Shown here: positions 8,421 to 17,784 of the stretch, piece by piece
How positions within the stretch are numbered: position 1 is the first letter of the stretch
How the letters are laid out: every line of letters starts with the position of its first letter
From: BTUB01 sp963836585
Lineage (GTDB): Bacteria; Babelota; Babeliae; Babelales; Vermiphilaceae
Direction: 5' to 3'
DNA length: 64,000 bases
Assembly (NCBI GenBank): GCA_963836585.1
Contig: CAWIJV010000003.1
Location: forward strand, 372,001-436,000
The notes under the pieces: generated by a model
Told to the model about the DNA's origin: nothing
Databases searched by the model: none
What the model saw: the letters and a program-made list of their open reading frames with translations, nothing else
Program-made: the position numbers and the translations under genes

Positions 8421-9505
8421 GAGATATTAGATTAGAGAATGTTACCAAAAGTTATCATGGCCAGGTGATTGTTGAGCATATTAATCTCACCATTCCCGGG
8501 GGCAAAATTTTTGCACTGCTGGGGCCCAGCGGCAGTGGCAAAACAACTATTTTACGTTTAATTGCCGGATTTGATGAAGTTGATGAGGGCAAAATCTATT
8601 TAGGCGATGAGGATATTACCCATATGCCGATCAATGAGCGGCATGTGAACACCGTATTTCAAAGTTATGCGCTGTTTCCGCATTTGAATGTGTATGATAA
8701 TATCGCCTTTAGCCAACGTCTTAAAAAAATTCCTGAAGCGATCATCGCGCAAAAAGTGGCCAAAGTTATAAAAACGGTGAACCTAGAAAAGCATATTCAT
8801 AAATCGATTCAGCAACTTTCAGGTGGGCAGCAGCAGCGAGTTGCCATTGCGCGTGCCATTATCAATGAGCCGGAAGTGCTGTTGCTGGACGAGCCACTGG
8901 CCGCGCTTGATTTAAAATTACGCGAACGCATGCTCATTGAATTAATCGATCTGCAAAGCACGCTCAAAACCACCTTTGTTTACGTGACGCATGATCAGTT
9001 TGAGGCACTCACGGTGGCTGATGTGATGGCGATTATGAATCCTGATGGTCAGATTGAGCAGATTGGCACCCCCAAAGAAATTTACGAATTCCCGGTTTCT
9101 TCATTTGTTGCGCAGTTTGTGGGCACCACCAATTTATTTAAAGGTGCGCTGCGCTTGAGCGCCGAAGGTGCGCAGCTGATGGTGGAAGGGCTTGATGCGC
9201 TTCATATTACATCGCCCGATAAAGGTTGGGCCGTCTATGGAAAGCATGCGATGCTCAGCGTGCGCCCGGAAAAAATTGATATTAGCAAAAGTCCGCTGGA
9301 AGGATTTTCTAACTGCTTGCAGGGCATGGTGGCATCGATTGTGTATCATGGCCGTTCCACGCAATACAATGTTCGCTTGGGCAATGGGCAGCTGGTGCAT
9401 GTCTTTGAACAAAATGAGGAGCATTTTCCTAAAGAGGTTATCGATTATGATGATCAAGTGTATTTGTATTGGCAGAAGGAAAATGCCGTGCTGCTGGAAA
9501 GGTAA
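8417..9505 (+). CDS. potA: Spermidine/putrescine-type ABC transporter ATP-binding protein
   Basis: A 362-residue ATPase that powers import by the two permeases downstream. Walker A (LGPSGSGKT) is near residues 35-43, the Q-loop is FQSYALFPH, the ABC signature LSGGQQQR is near 134, Walker B (VLLLDEP) near 154, and the switch His sits in VTHDQ. The long C-terminal part (GTTNLFKG onward) is the TOBE-type regulatory domain usual for PotA and related importers. The start overlaps the stop of the His-rich membrane gene. The gap to potB is enlarged by short repeats. Confidence 0.88.
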   Translation: MRDIRLENVTKSYHGQVIVEHINLTIPGGKIFALLGPSGSGKTTILRLIAGFDEVDEGKIYLGDEDITHMPINERHVNTVFQSYALFPHLNVYDNIAFSQRLKKIPEAIIAQKVAKVIKTVNLEKHIHKSIQQLSGGQQQRVAIARAIINEPEVLLLDEPLAALDLKLRERMLIELIDLQSTLKTTFVYVTHDQFEALTVADVMAIMNPDGQIEQIGTPKEIYEFPVSSFVAQFVGTTNLFKGALRLSAEGAQLMVEGLDALHITSPDKGWAVYGKHAMLSVRPEKIDISKSPLEGFSNCLQGMVASIVYHGRSTQYNVRLGNGQLVHVFEQNEEHFPKEVIDYDDQVYLYWQKENAVLLER

Positions 9506-9530
9506 GTTGAGAAAAATTATTAACCGTTCG

Positions 9531-9635
9531 CCTCGAGCGAACCCGATAGGGTGAGTCGAGAGGTTGTAACCGTAGGAATCAACAAGTGGAAAACTTCTCG
9601 ATTCGGGCTAAAGCCCTCACTCGAAGCGAACGGGA
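9531..9635 (+). repeat. Short-repeat cluster inside the pot operon
   Basis: The segment 9531-9560 repeats the module at 7601-7632 and can fold as CTCGA..ACCC/GGGT..TCGAG. The segment 9597-9634 (CTCGATTCGGGCTAAAGCCC and so on) is a second GCCC/GGGC-containing module ending in GAAGCGAACGGG. Together they separate potA from potB in an operon whose other junctions overlap or nearly overlap. Confidence 0.6.
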
Positions 9636-9683
9636 GAAAGAGCTATGCTAAAAACAAATTCCTCAATGTAATTCTTCTTGGCC

Positions 9684-10493
9684 ATGCCGGCCATCGCGTG
9701 GCACATCCTCTTTTTCTATATTCCGGTAGCGCTCGTGATTCTCCATAGCATCGTGAGCATCTCCGGCGGGGCTTCGCAGATCACGCTTACGCACTATCGT
9801 TATTTTTTGCGTCCTGTTTTTCTGCTGGTGATTGCTCATTCATTGCTGCTCGCATTCGCCACTGCGTGCTTGTGTTTACTGATTGCCTATCCAATTGCTT
9901 ACTATCTGGCGGTGCGCATACGGCGGTTTAAAAATGTTTTGTTATTTTTTTTGATTCTGCCTTTTTGGACCAGCGTGATGGTGCAGGTATACTCATGGTT
10001 TTTTATTCTTGAGCATAATGGATTAATCAACACGGTGCTCATGGCATTGCACATCATTAATCATCCGCTGCATCTTTTGAACACCACCTTTGCCGTTTAC
10101 ATTGTGATGGTCTATTGTTACTTGCCATTTATGATCATGCCGCTCTACTCAAGCTTGGAAAAAATTGACCGGCGCTTGTTTGAAGCAGCTGCCGATCTGG
10201 GGGCCACACGCTGGCAGGCATTTAAAAATATAACGTTGGCGCTTTCCATGCCCGGGATCAGAACCGGATTTTTTCTGGTGTTTGTGCCTTCATTTGGTGA
10301 ATTTGTGATTCCCGCTTTGATGGGCGGCGGCAAGAAATTGTATGTCGGTTCACTTATCACGCAATATTTTTTGGCCGCGCGCAATGTGCCGCTGGGCTCT
10401 GCGTTTACGGTAATGAGCGGCGCCGCATTATTGATGGCGGTGGGGCTTATCGGATGGTATTTTAAACGTGCGTTGTTGCGCACGATGTCTTAA
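9684..10493 (+). CDS. potB: Spermidine/putrescine-type ABC transporter permease 1
   Basis: A permease with about six transmembrane segments and the cytoplasmic EAA loop (EAAADLGATRWQAFKNITL) that docks on PotA. The natural start seems to be ATG 9645, which has GGGAG at 9632-9636, but that frame meets TAA at 9669-9671 after eight codons and then continues in the same frame into this protein. ATG 9684 (or TTG 9678) is the first start after the stop and has no visible ribosome binding site. So the gene carries an N-terminal nonsense codon, or the base call there is wrong. The body is otherwise intact. Confidence 0.85.
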   Translation: MPAIAWHILFFYIPVALVILHSIVSISGGASQITLTHYRYFLRPVFLLVIAHSLLLAFATACLCLLIAYPIAYYLAVRIRRFKNVLLFFLILPFWTSVMVQVYSWFFILEHNGLINTVLMALHIINHPLHLLNTTFAVYIVMVYCYLPFMIMPLYSSLEKIDRRLFEAAADLGATRWQAFKNITLALSMPGIRTGFFLVFVPSFGEFVIPALMGGGKKLYVGSLITQYFLAARNVPLGSAFTVMSGAALLMAVGLIGWYFKRALLRTMS

Positions 10494-10508
10494 GCGGGGA
10501 TGCACACT

Positions 10509-11300
10509 ATGGCTCGTTCAAAAAATCTTTTTATCGCCTATCTGATTCCGTTTTTGGCAGCGGGCGGCTATCTGTTTTTATATATTCCCATTATTGTTTT
10601 GGTGCTTTTTTCATTCAACAAGGGCCAAGTTCCCTTTGCATGGGAAGGGTTTTCATTTACGTGGTATCACGCCTTGTGGTATTCGCCTGATATTTGGCAG
10701 GCACTCCAAAATTCATTGATCGTGGCATGCTCCTCAGTGTTTTTGAGTGTGGCGATGGGCATTTTGTTTGTGTTTTACGGTGCGCGCACCGCGCTGGGAA
10801 AATTTTTTATTATGTTTTATGCCAGCCTTGCCACGCCGGAAATTGTGCTGGCAGTAGGGCTCTTAAGCGTGCTTGCATTTTTTTCTGTGCCGCTGGGTTT
10901 GCCGGCGCTTATTGCGGGCCACACGCTCATTGGCTTGGGATATGTGGTGCCGATTTTGCATGCGCGCTATCAAGAGCTGGATACGCGTTATCTTGAGGCG
11001 GCTCTTGATCTGGGTGCCAGTGAGGGTGCAGCGCTTACCAAGGTGATGATTCCGCTTCTGATGCCGGCAATTTTGGCCTCATCATTGCTGGTGTTCGTTT
11101 TATCATTGGATGATTTTATCATCTCATTTTTTTGTTCGGGTGGCGCTATGCAGACATTGCCTATCTATATTTTTGTGATGATTCGCGCGGGTGCTACGCC
11201 GATGGTGAATGCGCTTTCCACGCTGTTGCTCGTGCTCAGTAGTCTTTTGGTGTTGGTGTTTTCTTCGTTGAAAATTAAAAAGATCGATTTGTTGCAATGA
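10509..11300 (+). CDS. potC: Spermidine/putrescine-type ABC transporter permease 2
   Basis: A 263-residue permease from ATG 10509 (GGGGA at 10496-10500 upstream; ATG 10500 is an alternative). It has six hydrophobic segments and the EAA loop (EAALDLGASEGAALTKVMIP). The family imports polyamines or similar cationic solutes together with PotA, PotB and the binding protein. The stop overlaps the start of the binding-protein gene (ATGA at 11297-11300). Confidence 0.88.
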   Translation: MARSKNLFIAYLIPFLAAGGYLFLYIPIIVLVLFSFNKGQVPFAWEGFSFTWYHALWYSPDIWQALQNSLIVACSSVFLSVAMGILFVFYGARTALGKFFIMFYASLATPEIVLAVGLLSVLAFFSVPLGLPALIAGHTLIGLGYVVPILHARYQELDTRYLEAALDLGASEGAALTKVMIPLLMPAILASSLLVFVLSLDDFIISFFCSGGAMQTLPIYIFVMIRAGATPMVNALSTLLLVLSSLLVLVFSSLKIKKIDLLQ

Positions 11301-12363
11301 ATATCTCATTTTCATCACTGGCCGCGCGAGCGGCAATTATACTGTTTTGGTTGGCGATTATCATTGGATTTTTATTTCTGCCATTGCTGTATCGCATGGG
11401 GGCGAGTCAATAAGCAGCTCACCATCTTTACGCCTCCTTTGATGCTCGACTCCGGTATATTTAAAAAAATTTGAAGAGATCTCAGGCGCCACCGTGCATT
11501 TGGATTACTATGAAAATGGTGCAGAGCTGCTGAGTAAATTGGCAATCACCAATGGCTATGGCTATGATCTGCTGATTGCCGATGATCATACGCTTGAGGT
11601 GCTCATTGCCCAAGGAATGCTGGCGAGTATTGATCATGAAAAATTATCAATCTGGGACGATCTTAATCCGGTGCTGGCCCATCCGTATTATGATTCGGAG
11701 TATCGCTATTCAGTTCCCTATTATTGGGGCATTTATGGCATCGGCTATGATGCCAATACCTTTGCCAATGGCTTGCCCAGCAGATCATGGGGACTTATTT
11801 TTAGCAATGCATTGTGCGCCGATATTCGCATTTGCATGAGTGATGATCCGCGTGAAGCAATTCTGCTTGCCGCCTATTATCTGTTTGGATCCTTGGATGC
11901 GTTGAAAAATCGATCAGCCCAAGAAGCGGTAAAGCAACTGCTGATCAAACAAAAAAAACAGGTTGAAGTATACAGCCTTGCGCGGGCCGGCGCACTCTTG
12001 CAGACCAAAAGCTGCGCATTGGCAATGATAGCAAGCCCGGATGCGGCACGGCTTGCCCGCATCGATTCATCGATACAGTTTGTGATCCCGCCAGAGGGAA
12101 GTTTTTTGGTGATGGACTGCTTTGCATTGCCGCGCAATGGTGCGCATACCGAGCTGGTATATGATTTTTTACGATTTATTTTGTCACCCGAATCGCTGGA
12201 GCATCATAGTAGGCTTTACGGCTTTTGCCCGCCGCTGCAAGGCGTTGCATCAGCCGAGCAACAGCCATGCCCGGCCGCGCTTACCAAAAAGCTGGAATTT
12301 TTTAGAGAAGTAATCTCCGATCAAAGAATCAACGAATTGTGGATCGAAGTGCTTGCGGCGTGA
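11297..12363 (+). CDS. potD: Spermidine/putrescine-type ABC transporter substrate-binding protein (two frameshifts)
   Basis: Reading from ATG 11297, which overlaps the potC stop, gives a membrane anchor or signal (AAIILFWLAIIIGFLFLPLL) and then RMG. The frame breaks at the G5 run 11398-11402; removing one G restores NKQLTIFTPPLMLDSGIFKK. It breaks again at the A7 run 11462-11468; removing one A continues into FEEISGATVHLDYYENG and the remaining body. That body matches PotD-type periplasmic binding proteins (YDLLIADDHTLEVLI, VPYYWGIYGIGYD). Both shifts are +1 in homopolymers, so assembly error is likely, but a true pseudogene cannot be excluded. The uninterrupted part is 11494-12363. Confidence 0.8.
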
Positions 12364-12475
12364 ATTTTATTTGTGCATTTCAATAAAAAAATTTTTCTTG
12401 CCAATGATATGAAAAAATTACTAAGCTGTCTGGCAATGTTGAGAAAATGATGAAACTATAATCAAGGAGAAGAAG

Positions 12476-13006
12476 ATGCAAAAAATAGTATGGTGCGCAT
12501 TACTTTCAGGGATGATGGTAAGCTGCCAAAATTCTGCGGTGCGATTAGCAAAAAAAGATCGCGAAGATCTGGTTTCTTTGTTGGCGCCGATGAAGACTAT
12601 GGAAGAGCGGTTGGAAGCAATCTCTCAAGTTGCGCAGCAGATTCAAAATTATATTGTTGAAGCAGTGCGTCCGGATCAAGATAATGGCCTAAAAGAATGC
12701 TGCAAAGATATTAGCAAACAACTTTCGCAAATCTCATTAGTGCTTGAAGTTTTGGCATATCTTTTGAATACTAATGGCAAAGTGACTGAAGAGATGGCCA
12801 AAGAGGTTGCGCAGGTGATGCCGGCCCTTAGTGATCTGGCAGATCAAGTGACGCAATTGCAGGCAGTTATGGGCAACTTGGATGATCTTTCGGTGGGGCA
12901 AGAAGAATTCAATTCAGTTGATGATATTGATGAGGCGCAGCTCTCATTGATCTCCTGGCTCAAAACAGTCTATCGCCAGCAGCTGTATGAGAAATTTATT
13001 TCATAA
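12476..13006 (+). CDS. Putative lipoprotein with helical/coiled-coil body
   Basis: A 176-residue protein from ATG 12476 with AAGGAGAAG upstream. The N-terminus ends in a lipobox-like MMVSC, so it is probably lipid-anchored at Cys17. The rest is helical with heptad-like Leu/Ile spacing (ERLEAISQVAQQIQNYIVE, DISKQLSQISLVLEVLAYLL, ALSDLADQVTQLQAVM). I recognise no family. It is monocistronic: a strong terminator follows at 13026. Confidence 0.6.
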   Translation: MQKIVWCALLSGMMVSCQNSAVRLAKKDREDLVSLLAPMKTMEERLEAISQVAQQIQNYIVEAVRPDQDNGLKECCKDISKQLSQISLVLEVLAYLLNTNGKVTEEMAKEVAQVMPALSDLADQVTQLQAVMGNLDDLSVGQEEFNSVDDIDEAQLSLISWLKTVYRQQLYEKFIS

Positions 13007-13025
13007 ACGTGCTTTTTTTGAGGGT

Positions 13026-13070
13026 GAGCACAAAAGTCCTACTAACGTAGGCTTTTGTGCTCTTGTTTTT
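13026..13070 (+). terminator. Rho-independent terminator after the lipoprotein gene
   Basis: GAGCACAAAAG..CCTAC pairs with GTAGG..CTTTTGTGCTC around a TAAC loop, followed by TTGTTTTT. The stem is about 15 bp with one bulged base. It is placed 20 bases after the stop at 13006. Confidence 0.85.
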
Positions 13071-13080
13071 AGCTATGTTA

Positions 13081-13108
13081 TTGGTTTTTTTGGTATGCTA
13101 ACTATACT
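13081..13108 (+). promoter_or_regulatory. Candidate sigma70 promoter for the DUF1016 gene
   Basis: TTGGTT (13081-13086), a 16-base spacer, then TATACT (13103-13108), 28 bases before the ATG at 13136 and right after a terminator. Confidence 0.45.
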
Positions 13109-13135
13109 GATTGAAAAATTATAAAAAGATTAAAA

Positions 13136-14287
13136 ATGGCAAAGAAAAAGATTGTAATCAAAAAAAGCCCTGCGACAAAAATAGCAAATCAAGAATATGT
13201 ACAGGTATTTTCTGATATAAAAAAGAGAATTCAAGAAGCGCAGATCAAAGCTGCAATTGTTGCTAGTAAAGAGTTGCTTTTGCTATATTGGACGATTGGA
13301 AAAATTATATCAGAAAAACAAGAAAAAAGCGGGTGGGGAACGAGTTTTATTGAGCGATTATCTAAAGATGTGCAAAAGGAATTCCCTGGGATAGCTGGAT
13401 TTTCAGCAACAAATATTTTTAGGATGAGAGCTTTCTTCTTTGCATATCAAGAAATTGGCACAGCTGTGCCAATTTTAGACAAAATGCCTTTATTTATGAT
13501 TCCTTGGGGACACAACATTGTTTTATTAAGACTGATAAAAAATGTTGATCAACGACTCTGGTATGCACAAAAAGCCATTGAAAATGGATGGAGCCGAAGC
13601 GTTCTGGAAATGTGGATTGAATCTGATTTGTATAATCGCCAAGGCAAAGCACTTAGCAATTTTGGTGACAAGTTGCCTAAGCCACATTCTGATTTGGCTC
13701 ATCAATCTTTGAAAGATCCTTACTTATTTGATTTTTTAACTTTACATACTGAGCATATGGAGCAAGAAGTAGAGCAGGGACTTCTGGAACATATCCAAAA
13801 GTTTCTTTTAGAGCTTGGGCAAGGCTTTGCTTTTATGGGGCAGCAAGTTCATTTGCATGTGGGAAATAAAGATTATTATATTGATTTGCTTTTTTACCAT
13901 GTAGATTTACGTTGTTATATAATTGTGGAGCTTAAAGCGCGAGAGTTCGACCCGCGAGATACAGGACAGATAGGTTTTTATCTATCGGCTGTTGATGATC
14001 GCATGAAGCGCCCTGATGATAAGCCAACCATAGGGCTCATTCTTTGTAAGAGCAAAGATAATTTTACTGTTGAATATGCTTTGCGGGCTACCTCGAAGCC
14101 GATTGGAGTAGCTAGCTACCAAACGAAAATAGTTGAGTCGTTGCCAAAAGAACTCAAAGGTAGTTTGCCAACTGTCAAAGAAATAGAAGAAGAACTTGAA
14201 AAGCAAGAATTATTATTTTTAGAAAAATCAAAAGCAAAATTTAAAAAATCAGTTATTACCAAAAAAACTAAGACTCGTCGATCATGA
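13136..14287 (+). CDS. DUF1016/YhcG-family PDDEXK nuclease-domain protein
   Basis: A 383-residue protein. The N-terminal half is the YhcG/DUF1016 helical domain (LLLLYWTIGKIISEKQ, GWGTSFIERLSKDVQKEFPG, GFSATNIFRMRAFF, IPWGHNIVLL). The C-terminal half holds a PDDEXK-type core with YYIDLLFYH then YIIVELK, the D and ExK expected in the fold. It ends in a Lys-rich tail. In other bacteria these proteins travel with defence islands, restriction systems or as solitary nucleases; here there is no restriction-modification partner. The stop overlaps the metG start (ATGA, 14284-14287), an odd coupling with a housekeeping gene. Confidence 0.85.
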   Translation: MAKKKIVIKKSPATKIANQEYVQVFSDIKKRIQEAQIKAAIVASKELLLLYWTIGKIISEKQEKSGWGTSFIERLSKDVQKEFPGIAGFSATNIFRMRAFFFAYQEIGTAVPILDKMPLFMIPWGHNIVLLRLIKNVDQRLWYAQKAIENGWSRSVLEMWIESDLYNRQGKALSNFGDKLPKPHSDLAHQSLKDPYLFDFLTLHTEHMEQEVEQGLLEHIQKFLLELGQGFAFMGQQVHLHVGNKDYYIDLLFYHVDLRCYIIVELKAREFDPRDTGQIGFYLSAVDDRMKRPDDKPTIGLILCKSKDNFTVEYALRATSKPIGVASYQTKIVESLPKELKGSLPTVKEIEEELEKQELLFLEKSKAKFKKSVITKKTKTRRS

Positions 14288-16258
14288 AAAATCAAAAAAA
14301 CAGTTTCTATGTAACCACTCCCATCTATTATGTGACGGCCAAGCCGCATTTGGGCCACCTTTATTCCACCGTAATCGCCGATGCGCTGGCCCGCTGGCAT
14401 AAGCTCAAAAACAATGACGTCTTCTTTTTAACCGGCACCGATGAATTTGGGCAAAAAATTGCCCAAGCGGCCCAAAAAGCGGGTAAAGCGCCGCAAGAGT
14501 TTGTGGATAGCTTTATTGATGCGTATAAAGAGGTATGGAAAGAGTATGAAATTGATTACACTATTTTCATGCGGACCACCAATGCCCTTCCATATCCAGG
14601 CGGTGCAACAATGGATTCTCAAGCTCATGGAGAAAGGGGATATTTATAAATCCTTTTACAAGGGATGGTATTGCATTCAGTGTGAAACATTTGTAACCGA
14701 ACATGATCAGAACGCTCAAGCTCCTGACTGCTCAGCATGCAGCCGTGCCACGCAGATGCTTTCAGAAGAGGCATATTTTTTTAAGCTCTCTGCCTATCAA
14801 GAAAAATTGTTGCAATGGTATGAGCAGCATCCTGATTTTATTTGGCCGCACGAGCGTGCGCATGAAGTGATCAATTTTGTGAAAGCGGGCCTCAAAGATT
14901 TAAGCATTTCGCGCACCACCATCAATTGGGGCGTGCCGTTTCCGGGTGATTCCAAGCATGTGACCTACGTTTGGGCAGATGCGCTTAATAATTATATCAC
15001 CGCCATTGGTTGGGGCCAGAAGGGCAAAGAGGCAGAATTTAAAAAATGGTGGCCGGCTAATGTGCAGGTGATGGGTAAAGATATTATTCGCTTTCATGCC
15101 ATTTACTGGCCCGCATTTTTGATGGCTTCGGGGCTTGAAGTGCCCCGTCATCTGCTGGTGCATGGCTGGTTTAAGGTGGGTGGCCAGAAAATGTCTAAAT
15201 CATTTGGCAATGTGATCGATCCGGTTGCGCTGCAAAAAGCATATGGAGCCGATCCGGTGCGCTACTATTTGCTGCGACAGCTGGCAATTACTCACGATGG
15301 CGAATTTAGTATTGAGGATTTGGAGCAAAAAATATCTTCCGACCTTGCCGATGATTTGGGAAATTTATTAAACCGCATGGCAACGCTTGCATTAAAATAT
15401 AATCTGGCCGTATTGCAACCGCCGCAAAAGATGAGCGCGCAGACCAACGCACTGAGCGAGGCATCGCGAAAGATGGTGGCTGAATTTCAACAGCAGTTTG
15501 AAACAGGTATGTTTCATATGGCGTTGGCAGCGTTGTGGAAATTTATTAGCCAAACAAACTCATATTTTCACGCGCAAGAGCCGTGGAAATTGGCACAATT
15601 GCATCCGGCATTATTTGCTGAAATTATGTGGGCAACGGCGCACAGTTTGCATACCACGGCACTGTTGCTGTGGCCGGTGATGCCAAAAAAGATGGAGCGT
15701 TTGCTTGAAAGTTTGGGAAGTGGATTATCGCTTGATGAAGATCAGATTAGTCTTTTATTATCGCAAGAGTGGAATAAGAAATTTATGATTACAAAAATTG
15801 AAACGTTGTTTGAAAAATCCATTCAAGAGAATGATGATGCTTCGACGGGCTCAGCACGAACGGGTCAGGGAGAATCTTCGACATCTTCACACATCCTGAG
15901 TAGCCCATCGGGTGTATCGAAGGATGTAGATGCCATTGGTATTGAAGATTTTGCCAAAGTAGAGCTCACGGTGGGCACCATTACCGACTGCCAAGAGATT
16001 GCCGGCTCGGATAAGCTGTATAAACTCCAGGTTGATTTTGGCGTGATGGGAAATCGACAAGTTTTGTCGGGCGTGCGTGCCTCATTTGCCCCCGGGGATC
16101 TGGTGGGCAAGCAGGCGATTTTTGTTACCAATTTGAAACCACGCAAAATGATGGGCCTGGAATCGCAGGGCATGTTGTTGACGGCGCAAAAAGCGGATAA
16201 GAGTGTGACGATTCTCAGCCCGGCTGTTGCGGTTGCCAATGGAACAAAACTGAAATAG
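14284..16258 (+). CDS. metG: Methionyl-tRNA synthetase (one frameshift, repeat-bearing linker)
   Basis: It starts at ATG 14284. Residues 1-100 hold the class I HIGH region (KPHLGHLY) and FLTGTDEFGQKI. At the CCC run 14585-14587 one extra C shifts the frame; removing it gives TTNAFHIQAVQQWILKLMEK and the rest. The body has the zinc knuckle (CIQC..CSAC), GVPFPGD, YVWADALNNY and KMSKS (GGQKMSKSFGN). A C-terminal tRNA-binding (EMAP/Trbp111-like) domain begins at DFAKVELTVGTI. The linker between helical and C-terminal domains (15839-15925) is built from dispersed repeat DNA read in frame. The enzyme is normally essential, so the frameshift is probably an assembly error. Confidence 0.9.
15839..15925 (+). 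repeat. Dispersed repeat modules read in frame inside metG
   Basis: GCTTCGACGGGCTCAGCACG.. (15839-15864) is the same module as at 7632-7656 and 58804-58828. ACATCCTGAGTAGCCC..GTATCGAAGGAT (15891-15925) matches the intergenic copy at 19033-19067 except near the central loop. Both lie in the metG linker and translate as ASTGSARTGQGES..SHILSSPSGVSKD with no stop. Confidence 0.8.
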
Positions 16259-16268
16259 AATTTATTGT

Positions 16269-16445
16269 GGTTCGAGCCTACTCCGCCGTAGTTCTATGCA
16301 AAATGGTCTTGGCTATGACATAGAAGCTACGAAGGCCGGATACAATTGCTAACGCAATCACTTCCGACTTCGCCAAGGCTACGCCGGACTACGCACCACT
16401 TGGGCGTACCTGTCCTCCGAAGCTTTAGCGTAGGAGGATCGAAGG
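16269..16445 (+). repeat. Left arm of a 177-bp inverted repeat flanking lepB
   Basis: This stretch is the reverse complement of 17545-17721 with only two mismatches seen by eye (in the ATTGCTA[A/G]CGCAAT region). It is a mosaic of short modules, including TCCTCCGAAGCTTTAGCGTAGGAGGA, itself a hairpin. The rest of the gap 16259-16519 holds no gene. Confidence 0.9.
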
Positions 16446-16519
16446 ATATCTAGATCGAGATTGAAGAGCGTGCTACACTATCCGTATTGTGAAAAAATTT
16501 AGTTATATATAAAAGGAAT

Positions 16520-17503
16520 ATGATGACCACTCCAAAACGTCAGAAAAAAAAGCCGGAAGGCATTATTGAGCAGATAAAGCAGATAGCCTATATTCTGCTC
16601 GTTGTTTTTTTAATCCGCACCTTTGTTTTTGGATTATACCAAGTGCCCACCGGATCGATGGAACCCACGATGCTGGTAGGCGAACGTTTTTTTGCTGAAA
16701 AATTTACCTATCTTGTTACCAAACCTAAGCGAGGCCATATTATTTCACTCAATAGTCCACTCTATGACTATTCTGATAACAAAGCAAAACGCTTATTTGA
16801 AGAATATGTGTGGGGACCAGTGAATCTCACCAAGCGGGTGATTGGGGTGCCGGGCGATACGCTTGTTGGCAAGATTGAAGATGGTAAGCCGGTTATCTAT
16901 ATAAATAGTGCCAAGCTTGAAGAGCCGTATCTTAATCCCTATCCATTGATTGCCGTATGGAAATCAAAACCGAGTGAAATTGTGCGCTCCATTAATGAAG
17001 AAGCGGTTTCGCTCTTATCACAAAATCAACTTACTCCCGATCAGTTTGAGCGGTTTATGCAAAGCAGGCTCAATCAAAGCGTGGTAAAAAAGACGTATGA
17101 TCCTTCCAAGCCTTATGATCAACAGCAGTTTTATCGCATCGATGAATCTCGCATCTATAAAGATAGTAACGGCTACCCGATCATAGAAACTCCCGGCTCT
17201 ATCATTATGGAGCCACGGCATGGCAATGAGCCGCCGATGGATAAAAATTATTGGGACAACTCCGATGTGTTTCATGTGGTGTTGGGAGCAAACCAATATT
17301 GGCTCATGGGAGACAATCGGCTCAACAGTGGCGATAGCCGCATGTTTGGCCCGGTAGACGGCAGATTAATTCATGGTAGAATTCTGTTCAGAATCTGGTC
17401 GATTGATAGCCACGAAGATTGGTGGATTGTTGATCTGATAAAACATCCGGTCGATTTCTGGACCCGTATTCGGTGGAAGCGATTCTTGCAATTCGTGTGG
17501 TAA
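16520..17503 (+). CDS. lepB: Signal peptidase I
   Basis: A 327-residue type I signal peptidase with an N-terminal cytoplasmic tail and one membrane anchor (IAYILLVVFLIRTFVFG). The catalytic Ser lies in VPTGSMEPTM (about residue 45), the catalytic Lys in LTKRVIGVPGD (about 104), and box E is MGDNRLNSGDSRMFGPV (about 263). It removes signal peptides from exported proteins, of which this window has many. The region between boxes C/D and E is longer than in minimal enzymes. AAGGA precedes the ATG ATG start. The gene sits alone between the arms of a 177-bp inverted repeat. Confidence 0.93.
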   Translation: MMTTPKRQKKKPEGIIEQIKQIAYILLVVFLIRTFVFGLYQVPTGSMEPTMLVGERFFAEKFTYLVTKPKRGHIISLNSPLYDYSDNKAKRLFEEYVWGPVNLTKRVIGVPGDTLVGKIEDGKPVIYINSAKLEEPYLNPYPLIAVWKSKPSEIVRSINEEAVSLLSQNQLTPDQFERFMQSRLNQSVVKKTYDPSKPYDQQQFYRIDESRIYKDSNGYPIIETPGSIIMEPRHGNEPPMDKNYWDNSDVFHVVLGANQYWLMGDNRLNSGDSRMFGPVDGRLIHGRILFRIWSIDSHEDWWIVDLIKHPVDFWTRIRWKRFLQFVW

Positions 17504-17544
17504 TGGAGGGATGGACTATAGTTTGAAATTTCTAGGTAAAAGAC

Positions 17545-17721
17545 CCTTCGATCCTCCTACGCTAAAGCTTCGGAGGACAGGTACGCCCAAGTGGTGCGTA
17601 GTCCGGCGTAGCCTTGGCGAAGTCGGAAGTGATTGCGCTAGCAATCGTATCCGGCCTTCGTAGCTTCTATGTCATAGCCAAGACCATTTTGCATAGAACT
17701 ACGGCGGAGTAGGCTCGAACC
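17545..17721 (-). repeat. Right arm of the 177-bp inverted repeat flanking lepB
   Basis: It is the reverse complement of 16269-16445. The two arms enclose 1,099 bases containing only lepB. The remaining bases between lepB and the rhodanese gene show no gene. Confidence 0.9.
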
Positions 17722-17784
17722 AATTGCAGATTATAAAATTTATTGGTACAGTAATTATCAAGTTGTTAAAAAAGTGAAATACTA

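Noticed and set aside
9551..9748. Small open frame between potA and potB
   Set aside because: It is made of repeat modules and out-of-frame potB sequence, with no ribosome binding site or recognisable protein.
16269..17721. Composite transposon around lepB
   Set aside because: The 177-bp arms contain no transposase and no target-site duplication is visible; they look like clusters of dispersed repeats.
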